A stretch of DNA of 64,000 nt from Bermanella marisrubri (GCF_012295615.1 NZ_CP051183.1:2507001-2571000); one strand, 5' to 3'. Positions 52,978-62,614 are shown, numbered from the stretch's first letter. Notes: generated from the sequence alone by a model not told the origin. Program-made: numbers and translations.

Positions 52978-54105
52978 TTACGCTTTTAAATCAGGAGGTA
53001 CAGGGAACGGAGGTTGTTTTGGCCTAGGTCCCTGACCAGCAAAGAACTGGTTTAATTGGTACACATAAGCCAGCACCTGGGCAACAGCAACATACAAGCC
53101 TTCTGGAATTTCTTTTCCTATTTTTGTAAATGCATAAATCGAACGAGCCAGAGGTGGAGCTTCAACGACGGCAATTTTATTTTGCTTCGCGATTTCTCTA
53201 ATTTTTAACGCCACCTCGTCGGTACCTTTGGCTACCATTAACGGTGCTCCCATCTGATCACTATCATATTTTAATGCAACAGCGTAATGAGTGGGGTTAG
53301 TGATGACTACATCCGCATCTTTTACATCATCCATCATTCGACGCTGACTCATTTCATACTGCAAGCGCCGAATTCGCTGCTTAACCTCTGGTTTACCCTC
53401 TGTTTCTTTGTGTTCGTCTTTTACCTCCTGCAGACTCATACGCATTTTTTGCATGTACTCATAAATCTGATAAGGCACATCAATAACGCTCACTAATAGA
53501 GTGCTGCATGCCAATATAAAAGCGCAAAGCATTACTAAGTCAGCACTATCTGCAATCGCTCGTGTACCCGGTTCACGATGCAAAAATAAAACTTTATCAT
53601 TGAAGATAAAGAACAAGAGGAATGTACAACCGATAACAACAAGTACTTTGGCCCAACTTTTTATCAGTTCTACTAAGCTTTTTACTCCGAACATTCTTTT
53701 CAGTCCGGATAAAGGACTAATACGATTTGCCTTTGGTAATAAGGCTTTACCTGAAAACATCCAGCCACCCAAGGCTAAAGGCGCCAAAGCAGCTGCAAGT
53801 AAAATAAGCATCATAGTAGGTGTCATCGTAAGAATCGCTTCATATGCGGAAGCACCTAAATGTTTGAGCATTTGCTTCTCGTCAAAAATCTGTTCACGCT
53901 CGATGACAAAGTTATATTGGAAAATATTCTTCGCGCCAGAAAACAACAGATCAGCCAACAACCAAATGCTTAACACACCAACGATCAAAACCAAACTCGT
54001 ACTGAGCTCTTTGGATCTCGGAATCTGACCATCATCTTTGGCTTTTTGGAGCCTTCGGGGCGTCGGTTCTTCTGTTTTTTCCTGACTATTTTCGTTTTCA
54101 GCCAT
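52978..54105 (-). CDS. flhB: Flagellar export switch protein FlhB
   Basis: 375 residues. Starts with the basic, Gln/Lys-rich EKTEEPTPRRLQKAKDDGQIPRSKELSTS signature, four TM helices (about 30-210), then the cytosolic domain with the autocleavage site NPTH (in VVITNPTHYAVALKY). Autocleavage switches export from rod/hook to filament substrates. Ends in a Pro-rich tail (GPRPKQPPFPVPPD). 12 nt after fliR. Confidence 0.96.
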   Translation of the reverse strand: MAENENSQEKTEEPTPRRLQKAKDDGQIPRSKELSTSLVLIVGVLSIWLLADLLFSGAKNIFQYNFVIEREQIFDEKQMLKHLGASAYEAILTMTPTMMLILLAAALAPLALGGWMFSGKALLPKANRISPLSGLKRMFGVKSLVELIKSWAKVLVVIGCTFLLFFIFNDKVLFLHREPGTRAIADSADLVMLCAFILACSTLLVSVIDVPYQIYEYMQKMRMSLQEVKDEHKETEGKPEVKQRIRRLQYEMSQRRMMDDVKDADVVITNPTHYAVALKYDSDQMGAPLMVAKGTDEVALKIREIAKQNKIAVVEAPPLARSIYAFTKIGKEIPEGLYVAVAQVLAYVYQLNQFFAGQGPRPKQPPFPVPPDLKA

Positions 54106-54117
54106 AAATAAATATCT

Positions 54118-54906
54118 CTAAAAACTACGCATGAAATAAAATAATTCAGTCAAAAGACGACCAAATTCAGCGCCAAATCCGGAGAAAGCGATCCAAAGTA
54201 CAATTAAACCCAATAACATGGTTACAGGAAAACCGACAGCAAATATATTGAGCTGAGGTGCTAATCTGGCCATTACCCCAAAGGCAATGTTGACCACTAG
54301 CATGGATGTGATAGCCGGTAGCGCTAATACAATTGCTGCACTGAACATCCAATGAGCTAATTCCACAATGGACCACATAACATTGGTACTAATGGTTCCC
54401 TCACCGACAGGAATGGTAAAGAAGCTATCAGCTAATATCTCTATCGCAACTAAATGACCATTGAGTGTAATAAACAGTAAGTTTGCAAAAATTAAAAACC
54501 ATTGAGCAACAACGGCCACATTCACACCATTGGTTGGGTCAACCATCATCGCCATACCCAAACCAGTTTGCATTGCGATTAATTGACCACACAAAATAAA
54601 AATCTGCATCAGAATTTCTACGACAAAACCGAGTGCAATACCAATCAGTATTTGCTGCGCTATTATCACCATGGTTTGAACACTAACCGCATCAATGACT
54701 GGCATAGGCGGTAACAATGGCGTAACAAGAATTGAAGTAAAAAAGGCAAGAAATAATCTTACTCTAGCCGTTACCAATCGGGTTCCAAAAAGCGGCAACA
54801 CCATAAAAAACCCTGCAAATCGGAAGAAAGGCCAAAGATATCGACTAACCCAGCTAGATACTTCTGCGCTGTTTATATCGAGTAGAAAACCAACCGCAGG
54901 ATCCAT
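54118..54906 (-). CDS. fliR: Flagellar export apparatus protein FliR
   Basis: 262 residues, about six TM helices. Family motifs: FFRFAGFFMVLPLFGTRLVTARVRLFLAF, GLGMAMMVDPTNGVNVAVVAQW and LPAITSMLVVNIAFGVMARLAPQLNIFAVGFPVTMLLGL. With FliP and FliQ it forms the export pore. Starts 4 nt after fliQ. Confidence 0.95.
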   Translation of the reverse strand: MDPAVGFLLDINSAEVSSWVSRYLWPFFRFAGFFMVLPLFGTRLVTARVRLFLAFFTSILVTPLLPPMPVIDAVSVQTMVIIAQQILIGIALGFVVEILMQIFILCGQLIAMQTGLGMAMMVDPTNGVNVAVVAQWFLIFANLLFITLNGHLVAIEILADSFFTIPVGEGTISTNVMWSIVELAHWMFSAAIVLALPAITSMLVVNIAFGVMARLAPQLNIFAVGFPVTMLLGLIVLWIAFSGFGAEFGRLLTELFYFMRSF

Positions 54907-54910
54907 AGGG

Positions 54911-55180
54911 CTAACTAATCAAAAAAGGAATGTTTTTATAAAGATTTTCGGTGTACTCAACCAGCTTAAGAATGATCCATGGACCAAAAAATAGTACACA
55001 CAAGAGAGTCACCACAAGTCGAGGTAAGAAACTCAGTGTTTGTTCATTGATTTGTGTTGCCGCTTGGAAAGTAGCAACAATAAGACCGACAAGTAAACCC
55101 GGCACCAAGATCGCACTCACAATGAGAATGACGACAAACAAAGCCTCTCTTAAAAAATCCCCAAGATGCTCAACGCCCAT
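54911..55180 (-). CDS. fliQ: Flagellar export apparatus protein FliQ
   Basis: 89 residues, the usual length, with two TM helices (EALFVVILIVSAILVPGLLVGLIVATFQAATQINEQTLSFLPRLVVTLLCVLFFGPWIILKLVEYT). The central FQAATQINEQTLSF loop is the family signature. Between fliP and fliR. Confidence 0.95.
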   Translation of the reverse strand: MGVEHLGDFLREALFVVILIVSAILVPGLLVGLIVATFQAATQINEQTLSFLPRLVVTLLCVLFFGPWIILKLVEYTENLYKNIPFLIS

Positions 55181-55216
55181 GGCTAACTCCTAAAACGGAT
55201 TTCTGACACTTTTACG

Positions 55217-55972
55217 CTAGAAACCATAGCTTGCAGCTAATGTACCAATAATCATTACCCAGCCATCCACTAGTACAAACAACATAATTTTGAACGGTAG
55301 GCTAATGATGATTGGGGATAACATCATCATACCCATGGCCATTAAGATACTGGCTACGACTAAATCAATAATTAAGAAAGGAATAAAAATCATAAACCCA
55401 ATTTGAAATGCAGTTTTTAGTTCACTGGTTATGAAGGCAGGAATAAGAATATGCAATGGTGTATCCATCGGTGTTTGAATGCCTGTTTCGCCAGATAACC
55501 TCACGAACATATTTAGATCGGTCTCTCGTACTTGCGCTAACATAAACTCTTTAATTGGGATAATCGCCAAATCTAGCGCTTCTTTAGGAAGTATTTTCTC
55601 CTCTAAATAAGGTTGAATAGCCGTTTCATTAATCACATTAAATATGGGCATCATGATGAACAGTGTGAGAAATAACGTAAGACCCAATAAGATCTGATTA
55701 GAGGGTGTCTGCTGTAAACCTAAAGCCTGGCGTAAAATAGCAAATACGACAATGATACGTGTGAAACTTGTCATCATAATGACTAGCGACGGTAATACCG
55801 TCAGTATGGTCATGATGGCAAGAATTTGAATAGTCACACTATAGCGACCATTGCCATTAGGATCTTCTTCGTAGGTTATAGCGGGTATGTCAAATGTATT
55901 CTCTGCCCAACCAAGCGATGGCAACAACAATAACGCAGCAACCCAAACGAGACGGATACAGTTAATCGTCAT
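55217..55972 (-). CDS. fliP: Flagellar export apparatus protein FliP
   Basis: 251 residues from ATG 55972; a GTG nine nt upstream also fits. A cleavable signal sequence ([19 protein letters not shown]) precedes [71 protein letters not shown], the FliP signature, and the C-terminal helices [28 protein letters not shown]. Core pore protein. Overlaps the fliO end. Confidence 0.95.
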   Translation of the reverse strand: MTINCIRLVWVAALLLLPSLGWAENTFDIPAITYEEDPNGNGRYSVTIQILAIMTILTVLPSLVIMMTSFTRIIVVFAILRQALGLQQTPSNQILLGLTLFLTLFIMMPIFNVINETAIQPYLEEKILPKEALDLAIIPIKEFMLAQVRETDLNMFVRLSGETGIQTPMDTPLHILIPAFITSELKTAFQIGFMIFIPFLIIDLVVASILMAMGMMMLSPIIISLPFKIMLFVLVDGWVMIIGTLAASYGF

Positions 55973-56468
55973 CGTTATCACCGCGTTTTTTTGGCTGATT
56001 AAATCCGTTTAGGTTAAGACCTTTATTAGAGAAAACTTGCTTTAAACGTTGCGCAAATTCGGGGATGTTAGCATCGCCTTCTTGCATGATGGGCTCATCA
56101 AACGTTGCCAATGTATTAATACTGTGCGCGGTTAATCCAAGCAATAGCTGTTGCTCACCGACTTGTACCAGCACGATTTTTTCTTTTACGCCCATTGGCA
56201 TAATCGCTAGAGTTTTCATAGGAAGGCGACCAGTCCCTGTCACCATTTGTTTGCGCTTAGCTAGCCATGCTATGCCGTAAATCATGGCAATGACCGCAAT
56301 AAGCGCGAACAGAATAGTAATAATCTGATCGCTTGTATTTGGCATGTGTGGTAAGACTTGTGCGCTTTTTTCTGCCGCGTTTTGCGCGACTGATGCAACT
56401 GTATTATCAGTTACATCAGTCGCAACATCCCCAGAAGACGCCATAGATAGCGCCATAACTGCAAACAT
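55962..56468 (-). CDS. fliO: Flagellar assembly factor FliO
   Basis: 168 residues. N-terminal Ala/Ser/Thr region, one TM helix (about 48-68, [23 protein letters not shown]), then the FliO domain with [42 protein letters not shown]. Helps assemble the FliP ring. The short N-terminus before the TM contains [12 protein letters not shown], and a later start is possible. Confidence 0.9.
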   Translation of the reverse strand: MFAVMALSMASSGDVATDVTDNTVASVAQNAAEKSAQVLPHMPNTSDQIITILFALIAVIAMIYGIAWLAKRKQMVTGTGRLPMKTLAIMPMGVKEKIVLVQVGEQQLLLGLTAHSINTLATFDEPIMQEGDANIPEFAQRLKQVFSNKGLNLNGFNQPKKRGDNDDD

Positions 56469-56487
56469 TAAACGATCCTCGTTATTC

Positions 56488-57045
56488 TTATTTTAATTTT
56501 TGAATACGTTCCGCTTGGCTTATTACATCGGTTAAGCGAATACCAAATTTGTCGTTAACCATGACCACCTCCCCATGAGCGATCAAGGTTCCGTTTACTA
56601 ACACATCTAAAGGCTCACCCGCTAAGCGATCTAGTTCAATCACTGAGCCTTGGTTCAATTGCAATAGATTTCGAATAGGAATCTGAGTATTGCCAACTTC
56701 CATAGAGATACTCACGGGAATATCTAAAATAACATCAAGCTCAGGACTTTTTCCGTCAGATTTTGGTTGGTTTTCACCTTCTCCAAATTCTTCCATTGGT
56801 GCCGGTTTAACGCCACCTTCACCTTCTTGATTTGGATCTTCCCCTGCTTCTTCCATGGCTGCCGCCCATTCGTCGGCAAGGTCTTCTTCAGATTCTCCAC
56901 TCGCTTCATCTACGCCAGAAGCAACTTCATCTGCTAGAGCATCGGCATCCACTGCATCGGTAGAAGTTTCCTCAGAACCGGCTTCACCTTCTGTGGCGGC
57001 ATCTTGTTCTTTTTCTTCTTCTGGTTTTTGATCATCATCACTCAT
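56488..57045 (-). CDS. fliN: Flagellar motor switch protein FliN
   Basis: 185 residues. The C-terminal SpoA domain (about 105-180: VILDIPVSISMEVGNTQIPIRNLLQLNQGSVIELDRLAGEPLDVLVNGTLIAHGEVVMVNDKFGIRLTDVIS) is canonical. The N-terminal 100 residues are unusually long and highly acidic (Glu, Asp, Gly), compared with about 50 in E. coli FliN. Part of the C ring that sets rotation direction. ATG overlaps the fliM stop by 4 nt. Confidence 0.95.
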   Translation of the reverse strand: MSDDDQKPEEEKEQDAATEGEAGSEETSTDAVDADALADEVASGVDEASGESEEDLADEWAAAMEEAGEDPNQEGEGGVKPAPMEEFGEGENQPKSDGKSPELDVILDIPVSISMEVGNTQIPIRNLLQLNQGSVIELDRLAGEPLDVLVNGTLIAHGEVVMVNDKFGIRLTDVISQAERIQKLK

Positions 57046-58037
57046 ATTGGCAATCCATCATTATGACCGGCTGGCATCTTACGTTTTATGGGTTCTTTGA
57101 TTTTCACAGCCAAGTTGTCATCTCTCACACCTAACTGCCCACGGAAAATCGGTGTCCCATTCGCCTGCAGTATGAAATCCTCAGGCATATCAACAGGAAT
57201 GACATCACCTGGCTGAAACGCTGCGACTTCTCGTAATGAAATTTCTCTATCTACAACCGTTCCATGTACCGGAACTTTGGCGCTTTGAATATCCTCTTGC
57301 AAAGATTGCACCCATCTGTCGTCAACCTCATCAACATCACTCTGTACACCCGCGTCCAAAAACTCGCGAATGGGTTCGATCATGCTGTAAGGCAAGGCCA
57401 CATGAAGGTCACCACCACCACCATCTAATTCAATATGAAAGGAACTAATCACGACCACTTCGCTTGGGCTGACTATATTTGCCATGGCCGGGTTTACTTC
57501 ACTACCATAGTATTCGAAGTCTAAGTCTAAAACGGCATGCCAAGCTTCTTTCATATCAGTGAAGACTTGTGACAACACCATTTGCACAACTCGCAGTTCC
57601 GTTGGTGTAAATTCACGACCTTCGATTTTTGCGTGACGACCATCGCCACCAAAAAAGTTGTCTACTAGTTTGAATACCAATTTAGCGTCAAAGATAAATA
57701 AAGCCGTACCACGTAGTGGACGGACTTTAACCATATTGAGAGAGGTAGGTACATAAAGAGTGTGGATGTATTCGCCAAATTTCATGATCTGAATACCGCC
57801 ACTGGCAACATCAGCACTGCGACGTAAAAAGTTAAACATGCTGATGCGGGTATAACGGGCAAAACGCTCATTAATCATTTCTAACGTAGGCATACGCCCA
57901 CGTACTATTCGGTCTTGACTGGATAAGTCGTAGCTTTTTATGCCTTCGCTATCTTCAGGATCTTCCTGTTCGATGTCACCGTCGTCGACGCCATGTAAGA
58001 GCGCATCAATTTCGTCTTGGCTTAATAGATCTTGCAC
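57042..58037 (-). CDS. fliM: Flagellar motor switch protein FliM
   Basis: 331 residues. N-terminal CheY-P-binding peptide LLSQDEIDALLHGV, middle domain with RMPTLEMINERFARYTRISMFNFLRRSADV and GTALFIFDAKLVFKLVDNFFGGDGRHAKIEGREFTPTE, and C-terminal SpoA domain. Links CheY-P to motor switching. Starts 38 nt after fliL. Confidence 0.96.
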   Translation of the reverse strand: MQDLLSQDEIDALLHGVDDGDIEQEDPEDSEGIKSYDLSSQDRIVRGRMPTLEMINERFARYTRISMFNFLRRSADVASGGIQIMKFGEYIHTLYVPTSLNMVKVRPLRGTALFIFDAKLVFKLVDNFFGGDGRHAKIEGREFTPTELRVVQMVLSQVFTDMKEAWHAVLDLDFEYYGSEVNPAMANIVSPSEVVVISSFHIELDGGGGDLHVALPYSMIEPIREFLDAGVQSDVDEVDDRWVQSLQEDIQSAKVPVHGTVVDREISLREVAAFQPGDVIPVDMPEDFILQANGTPIFRGQLGVRDDNLAVKIKEPIKRKMPAGHNDGLPI

Positions 58038-58075
58038 ATGGACCTCATAGCGTTTTGCTGTTCAACCATGACGGA

Positions 58076-58609
58076 TTACTGCATGACGAAGTTGGTAAAA
58101 AGAATTTCTTTTAGGCCATCTTCGATACCCGTTTCCTGCGCCAATAGTCGCTGGACTTCTTGTTTCAGTATGTCACGTAAATTGGCACGTCCTTCAGCGG
58201 TTCTCAAGTAAGCGTAATCTTGCTGACTCAGTAAATTAATAATTGAACTGCGAATCATAGGACTGTGTTGCTCTAGTGCATCAGCAATAGCAGGGTCCCT
58301 TGTCATTGCTTCCATATAAATTTGCAAGTAACGCTGGCGTGGACCGACTTGGTAATTAACAATGAATTCGGGTTTAAACTTCACATAGATAGCCGGTGCA
58401 GGTGGGGCTGCTTCAGCAGCTTCCGCTTCTTCCCCTTCTACTGCGGCTTCCTCTGCCACTTCATCATCACCACCCAATAAAAATAAGGTGACACCAACAC
58501 CGCCGCCAATAACAAGAATGGCCGCGACAATAATGATAATGAGCATCTTTTTACTTTTTGCTGGTTGCTCATCACCACCTTCGATTTGCAGTTCTTTTTC
58601 GTTGGCCAT
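58076..58609 (-). CDS. fliL: Flagellar basal body-associated protein FliL
   Basis: 177 residues: a short cytoplasmic start, one TM helix (about 22-45, MLIIIIVAAILVIGGGVGVTLFLLGG), an acidic Glu/Ala linker and the FliL domain (YVKFKPEFIVNYQVGPRQRYLQIYMEAMTRDPAIADAL, then ILFTNFVMQ at the end). Supports stator function. A sigma-54-type promoter lies 31 nt upstream, so fliL probably heads the fliLMNOPQR-flhB unit. Confidence 0.94.
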   Translation of the reverse strand: MANEKELQIEGGDEQPAKSKKMLIIIIVAAILVIGGGVGVTLFLLGGDDEVAEEAAVEGEEAEAAEAAPPAPAIYVKFKPEFIVNYQVGPRQRYLQIYMEAMTRDPAIADALEQHSPMIRSSIINLLSQQDYAYLRTAEGRANLRDILKQEVQRLLAQETGIEDGLKEILFTNFVMQ

Positions 58610-58639
58610 ACGTCACCTTTTTGATTCTTTAACAGTTTT

Positions 58640-58655
58640 TGCAATCCTTATGCCA
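58640..58655 (-). promoter_or_regulatory. Sigma-54-type promoter before fliL
   Basis: Minus strand TGGCATAAGGATTGCA: TGGCA at -24, TTGCA at -12, GG and GC 10 nt apart. Leader about 20 nt. Confidence 0.72.
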
Positions 58656-58719
58656 TTTGGTTACCTAAAATAGGCCAAAGGCTTCATTACAAGTGTAGAC
58701 AAGAATCATGGGTTCGCGC

Positions 58720-60078
58720 TTATGCGAAATAGTCCACTGCGCCATCATTTTCAATGGTTTTAATTTGCTGCTCCAGTTGATCTAGTGCTTCTGATGATGC
58801 AGTCCCCTCATCTTCGATTAGATACTCGCCTTCGTCCTGAGTATGACCATCACCGCCAGAACTCTGTTGACCTTGAGATGACACATCCAGGTTTCCTAGA
58901 TCCACTCCTTGCTGGTTAAGCATTTCCCGTAGTCTTGGGGCTTGTGCTTCCAACGCATCTCGGACGGCATGATTATTACTAGCAAACGACACGTTAACCT
59001 GATCTTGTTGCACACGAACTTTAATCTCAAGACTACCTAATTCTGGAGGGTCCAATTGAATTCGAGCACTTTGCATTTGCTCGGTTACCATCATGCCAAT
59101 TCGCTTACTCACTTGCTCGCTGAAGCGAATATCGCTAGGCGGTAAATCTAACTTCGCTTGAATCTGTTCGAAAAAGCTGGGAGCAGCTCCCGCGGCAGGC
59201 TTGGTGCTGGCGTGCCGAGCAGGGTTTTGAGTTTGTTGCCACATCTCGTCAATAACATCACTCACTTCACTGGTCATTTCATTGACAGACGAAGCACTCA
59301 TAGAGGCAATCTGCTCAGTAGTAACGACTCTTTCAGCCAGCGGTTTAGTTTCCGCAATAGGCGTCATCAAAGCAGTCAACTTGCTTGTATCCTCCCCTCC
59401 TTTTATAGAATCCATCGGTCTTTTCTCATCAGAGCGCATATTCTTAATAGTATTCTCCAAAATTGGGCTGCTCTGAGGTGAAAGTTTACTTTGAACCTCG
59501 ACTGTTGACTGCGCCAAGTCAACATTGCCATCTGTCTGCAGGAATGGCGATGTTTGCAACTTAGGCTGAGCTTGCATGCTGGTTTGTTTCTGTTCTGCTA
59601 TGGATGAGCCAACTAAAGAGGAAGAAGCTTCTGACTCCGGCGCAGTTTGATTTATTTGCGCACGAGCCATAAGGCCTGGTATTGCTTGACGCTGAGCTTC
59701 GGATAATTGGTTAACACTGGGCGCAAAATCCCGCTGAACTTGAATACTATCCATATCCATTTTAGTTACGGGTGATAGAGGAGAAACTCCCAGTGTTTGA
59801 ACAATATTTTCGTCCTCCTGCAATTCTAACAAAGGGGCAGTCTCTTCCTCAGCGGCAAGCACTTGCCCCTTAGGAACAGTTTCAGCCTGTGCATCTTGAG
59901 TCATGGCCTGCAGTAATCGCTGCATAAATTCGGGGAGTTGACTCGTTGCCTGCTCCGTACCTGTCTCTGGAACTGGGCCCATGTTTACTGGGCCAGAGGA
60001 CATGTTCGTTGAAGCCTGACCGTCAGCTAATGGGCCAGCACTTTGAGAAGAAAATGAGAAAAAAGGTAAACCTTGCAT
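58720..60078 (-). CDS. fliK: Flagellar hook-length control protein FliK
   Basis: 452 residues. The N-terminal 300 residues are low-complexity, rich in Gln, Ser, Thr and Pro, as expected of the molecular ruler; the C-terminal Flg_hook domain (about 325-410) reads SEQVSKRIGMMVTEQMQSARIQLDPPELGSLEIKVRVQQDQVNVSFASNNHAVRDALEAQAPRLREML. Measures hook length and triggers the FlhB switch. Own sigma-54-type site 40 nt upstream. Confidence 0.92.
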   Translation of the reverse strand: MQGLPFFSFSSQSAGPLADGQASTNMSSGPVNMGPVPETGTEQATSQLPEFMQRLLQAMTQDAQAETVPKGQVLAAEEETAPLLELQEDENIVQTLGVSPLSPVTKMDMDSIQVQRDFAPSVNQLSEAQRQAIPGLMARAQINQTAPESEASSSLVGSSIAEQKQTSMQAQPKLQTSPFLQTDGNVDLAQSTVEVQSKLSPQSSPILENTIKNMRSDEKRPMDSIKGGEDTSKLTALMTPIAETKPLAERVVTTEQIASMSASSVNEMTSEVSDVIDEMWQQTQNPARHASTKPAAGAAPSFFEQIQAKLDLPPSDIRFSEQVSKRIGMMVTEQMQSARIQLDPPELGSLEIKVRVQQDQVNVSFASNNHAVRDALEAQAPRLREMLNQQGVDLGNLDVSSQGQQSSGGDGHTQDEGEYLIEDEGTASSEALDQLEQQIKTIENDGAVDYFA

Positions 60079-60117
60079 GTAGTTTCCACTTCTTGATTGC
60101 TCGAATACTTGGGAAAT

Positions 60118-60133
60118 TGCAAGGGGTGGGCCA
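60118..60133 (-). promoter_or_regulatory. Sigma-54-type promoter before fliK
   Basis: Minus strand TGGCCCACCCCTTGCA: TGGC at -24, TTGCA at -12, GG and GC 10 nt apart, in the 66-bp gap between hptB and fliK. Confidence 0.7.
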
Positions 60134-60144
60134 AATCCAACTTT

Positions 60145-60474
60145 TTATAATTGATTTAATGCGGTCTTGACCGATTGATACTCTGTTTGTATGGACTGCA
60201 ATATTTGAGGAGACGACTGCAAATCATTGCTCTTACCTTGTCGCTCTAGCGTTGCACATAATTCAGATAGTGGTAATGCGCAAATATTGGCACTTGCGCC
60301 TTTCAAACTGTGGGCCAACTCTCCCACTTTCTGACTATCTCCGGCATCAAGGGCTTGCTGAATATCGGATAACTTGCGTTCGGTATCTCGTAGATAAGTG
60401 TCAATTAAATCTTGGAAGTCATCTTCCATAATTTCCTTCAGCTCTGACATTTGATGCTGATCAATAGAGCTCAT
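60145..60474 (-). CDS. hptB: Hpt-domain protein HptB-like
   Basis: 109 residues from ATG 60474, which has TAAGGA eight nt upstream (the frame is open to 60513). Single Hpt domain with His55 in AHSLKGASANICALPLSELCATLE. In P. aeruginosa HptB receives phosphate from hybrid kinases and passes it to HsbR, feeding into HsbA, FlgM and the Gac/Rsm pathway. The same three genes are together here in the order hsbA-hsbR-hptB, which is the basis for the symbol. Confidence 0.82.
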   Translation of the reverse strand: MSSIDQHQMSELKEIMEDDFQDLIDTYLRDTERKLSDIQQALDAGDSQKVGELAHSLKGASANICALPLSELCATLERQGKSNDLQSSPQILQSIQTEYQSVKTALNQL

Positions 60475-60485
60475 AAAGCGATTCC

Positions 60486-62195
60486 TTACTCTAATTCTTT
60501 CTCCGCATGCCATTCTATCGTGACTGTCACAGTATTACCATTACCGCTGTACTCAATACCCTGTGTAAGTGATTTGAGCAACGCAAGTCCTCGTCCACTC
60601 AATGCGCCATCACTCATACCTTTTTCAAGCTTTGACTGATAGTCAAAGCCTTGCCCCGAATCCTTGACAGTGACTTTCAATATCCCGCCGAACTCACGAG
60701 GTTTATGGTCAAATTCAAACTGCACAAACCCTTCTTCCAAGGTCTCGATGGCTTCTTGACGTTTTTTGTAGTATTGCGCAAAGCCTTCAGCGTCTTGCTT
60801 TAGCTCACTATCTAAACCTAAAACACCATGCTCGAAAGCGTTTGAAAATAATTCAGCCATAATCGTATATAACTGGCCGCTATTCGCTCTTAATGCCGGA
60901 ACATCGTTAACAATATTCAACATAATGGGTAATGGGTTAAAGGTTTTTAATGTATCACCGCGCAATGTATAAGACATATTCCAGTCTGTGGGTCCAGTGA
61001 CAGCGCCACTACTAAAATCTATATCTACTTGGCCAACCACTTCTTGATCGACCATACTCACCTCGAGCAAAGTTGTATCATCGTCCTTTTGTGCGCCACC
61101 CGTGAACTCGTTGACTGCGGCTAATATCTCCGAAAATAAAAGATCTTGGTTTTGGTTTTCATCAAAAACTTGCCTTAGCCGTTGGTCGCCAAATAGATCG
61201 CCTTTTTCATCTCGCGCTTCGAGAATACCATCACTCCACATAAAGAATTTGTCACCAACCTCATAGCTAATTTTATGAGTGTCGGTCTTAAATGCTTGGC
61301 TGGATAGGACGCCCAATGGCAAATGATTAGAGTTAATGGTTTCAATTTTTCGATCTTTGCTGTGTAAAAAGTAATAATCAGGAAGTCCTCCCATCCAAAT
61401 TTCTAAATGCTGGCTTCGGAATCTAACAGTGGCCATACAAGCACAGCAAAAATAACCAATTGGCAGGATGGTTTTTAATTTTATGTTAATTTCACGCAAT
61501 ATATCGGTCATGGTAAAACCTTTGGCGGTCATTCCATAAAATATTTCTGCAAGTGGCATAGCGCCAATAGCCGCTGGTAAACCATGACCAGTGAAATCAC
61601 CCAATAATATATGCAAACTTCCTGAGGGCTTTCTTGCCGCGAGTAACACGTCACCATTGAATACCGAGAATGGTGAGATCATGTATTTAAGATTAGGCAG
61701 ATCTAAACAACCACTGTGCGCAACATTGTCGTAAACCGCTTTGGCTACTTGTTGCTCGTGCATAAGATGTTCATTATTTTCACGAATCACATCACGCTGG
61801 TTTTGCAGCATGGTATTCATTCGGCGCATACGACTAAATGCGTTGATCTTCGCTTGTAGAATAATTTGTTTATAAGGTTTGGTAAGGAAGTCATCGCCGC
61901 CACTATCAAGGCACGCAGCTAAATCGTGGGCATCTTGTAAGGACGTAAGGAAAATGATGGGCACCATATCTTCACCCGCTTGCATTTTAATTTCGCGAGC
62001 GGCCTGCTGTCCATCCATAACAGGCATCATTACATCCAGAAGAATGATATCTGGGTGGTGGGACTGAAACTGATCAACGGCTTCAGCACCGTTTTCGGCC
62101 TGAAGTACATCATGTCCCATTTTTTTGACAATCGCCGATAGGATCATTCGATCCGTCTTGTTGTCATCGGCAATTAGAATTTTAAGGGGTTCCAT
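60486..62195 (-). CDS. hsbR: HsbR-like response regulator with PP2C phosphatase and anti-sigma kinase domains
   Basis: 569 residues: receiver (Asp54 in IILLDVMMPVMDG), a coiled linker (about 130-165), a SpoIIE-type PP2C phosphatase (about 175-390; LHILLGDFTGHGLPAAIGAMPLAEIFYG and FMWSDGILEARDEKGDLFGDQRL) and a C-terminal HATPase/serine kinase domain (about 440-565; AELFSNAFEHGVLGLD, TVKDSGQGFDY, SGRGLALLKSLT). This triple architecture is that of P. aeruginosa HsbR, which phosphorylates or dephosphorylates HsbA according to HptB input. Confidence 0.88.
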   Translation of the reverse strand: MEPLKILIADDNKTDRMILSAIVKKMGHDVLQAENGAEAVDQFQSHHPDIILLDVMMPVMDGQQAAREIKMQAGEDMVPIIFLTSLQDAHDLAACLDSGGDDFLTKPYKQIILQAKINAFSRMRRMNTMLQNQRDVIRENNEHLMHEQQVAKAVYDNVAHSGCLDLPNLKYMISPFSVFNGDVLLAARKPSGSLHILLGDFTGHGLPAAIGAMPLAEIFYGMTAKGFTMTDILREINIKLKTILPIGYFCCACMATVRFRSQHLEIWMGGLPDYYFLHSKDRKIETINSNHLPLGVLSSQAFKTDTHKISYEVGDKFFMWSDGILEARDEKGDLFGDQRLRQVFDENQNQDLLFSEILAAVNEFTGGAQKDDDTTLLEVSMVDQEVVGQVDIDFSSGAVTGPTDWNMSYTLRGDTLKTFNPLPIMLNIVNDVPALRANSGQLYTIMAELFSNAFEHGVLGLDSELKQDAEGFAQYYKKRQEAIETLEEGFVQFEFDHKPREFGGILKVTVKDSGQGFDYQSKLEKGMSDGALSGRGLALLKSLTQGIEYSGNGNTVTVTIEWHAEKELE

Positions 62196-62210
62196 AGCCC
62201 TAAAGCATTG

Positions 62211-62510
62211 CTATTCAATAGCAAATAGCTGCTCAAAATTAGAGATAGTCAAAATCTTACGAACATCCTGATTACACTTTGTGATACGCACATTGGCACT
62301 ATCGCCACCTGCATGATCTCTCAGTAGTAGTAACATGCCTAATGCCGAGCTATCCAAGTATGTGGCTTTGCTCATATCGATTACATAGTGACTCACCGAT
62401 GAATCGGCACTTTCATAAGCGTCTCGAAACTCTTGATGAGCACTAAAATCAAAACGGCCTTCTATTTCGACCGTGAGTTCATTGTTGTTTACTGTTGTCT
62501 TTATGGCCAT
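62211..62510 (-). CDS. hsbA: STAS-domain anti-sigma factor antagonist HsbA-like
   Basis: 99-residue single STAS domain. The phosphorylatable serine is in YLDSSALGMLLLLRDH (Ser54/55), the SpoIIAA-type motif; ELTVEIEGRFDFSAHQEFRDAY opens the domain. In Pseudomonas HsbA binds FlgM when phosphorylated (freeing FliA) and a diguanylate cyclase otherwise, switching between swimming and biofilm. Directly upstream of hsbR (15 nt). Confidence 0.85.
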   Translation of the reverse strand: MAIKTTVNNNELTVEIEGRFDFSAHQEFRDAYESADSSVSHYVIDMSKATYLDSSALGMLLLLRDHAGGDSANVRITKCNQDVRKILTISNFEQLFAIE

Positions 62511-62614
62511 GATTTGCCTCTAGCATTTCCCTGCATCAACATTTATTTAGAGCATAGATCATAAATGCCCGTTGCGTAAAACGTGTGTAGCTTATTTCTT
62601 ACAAAATCTATGGA

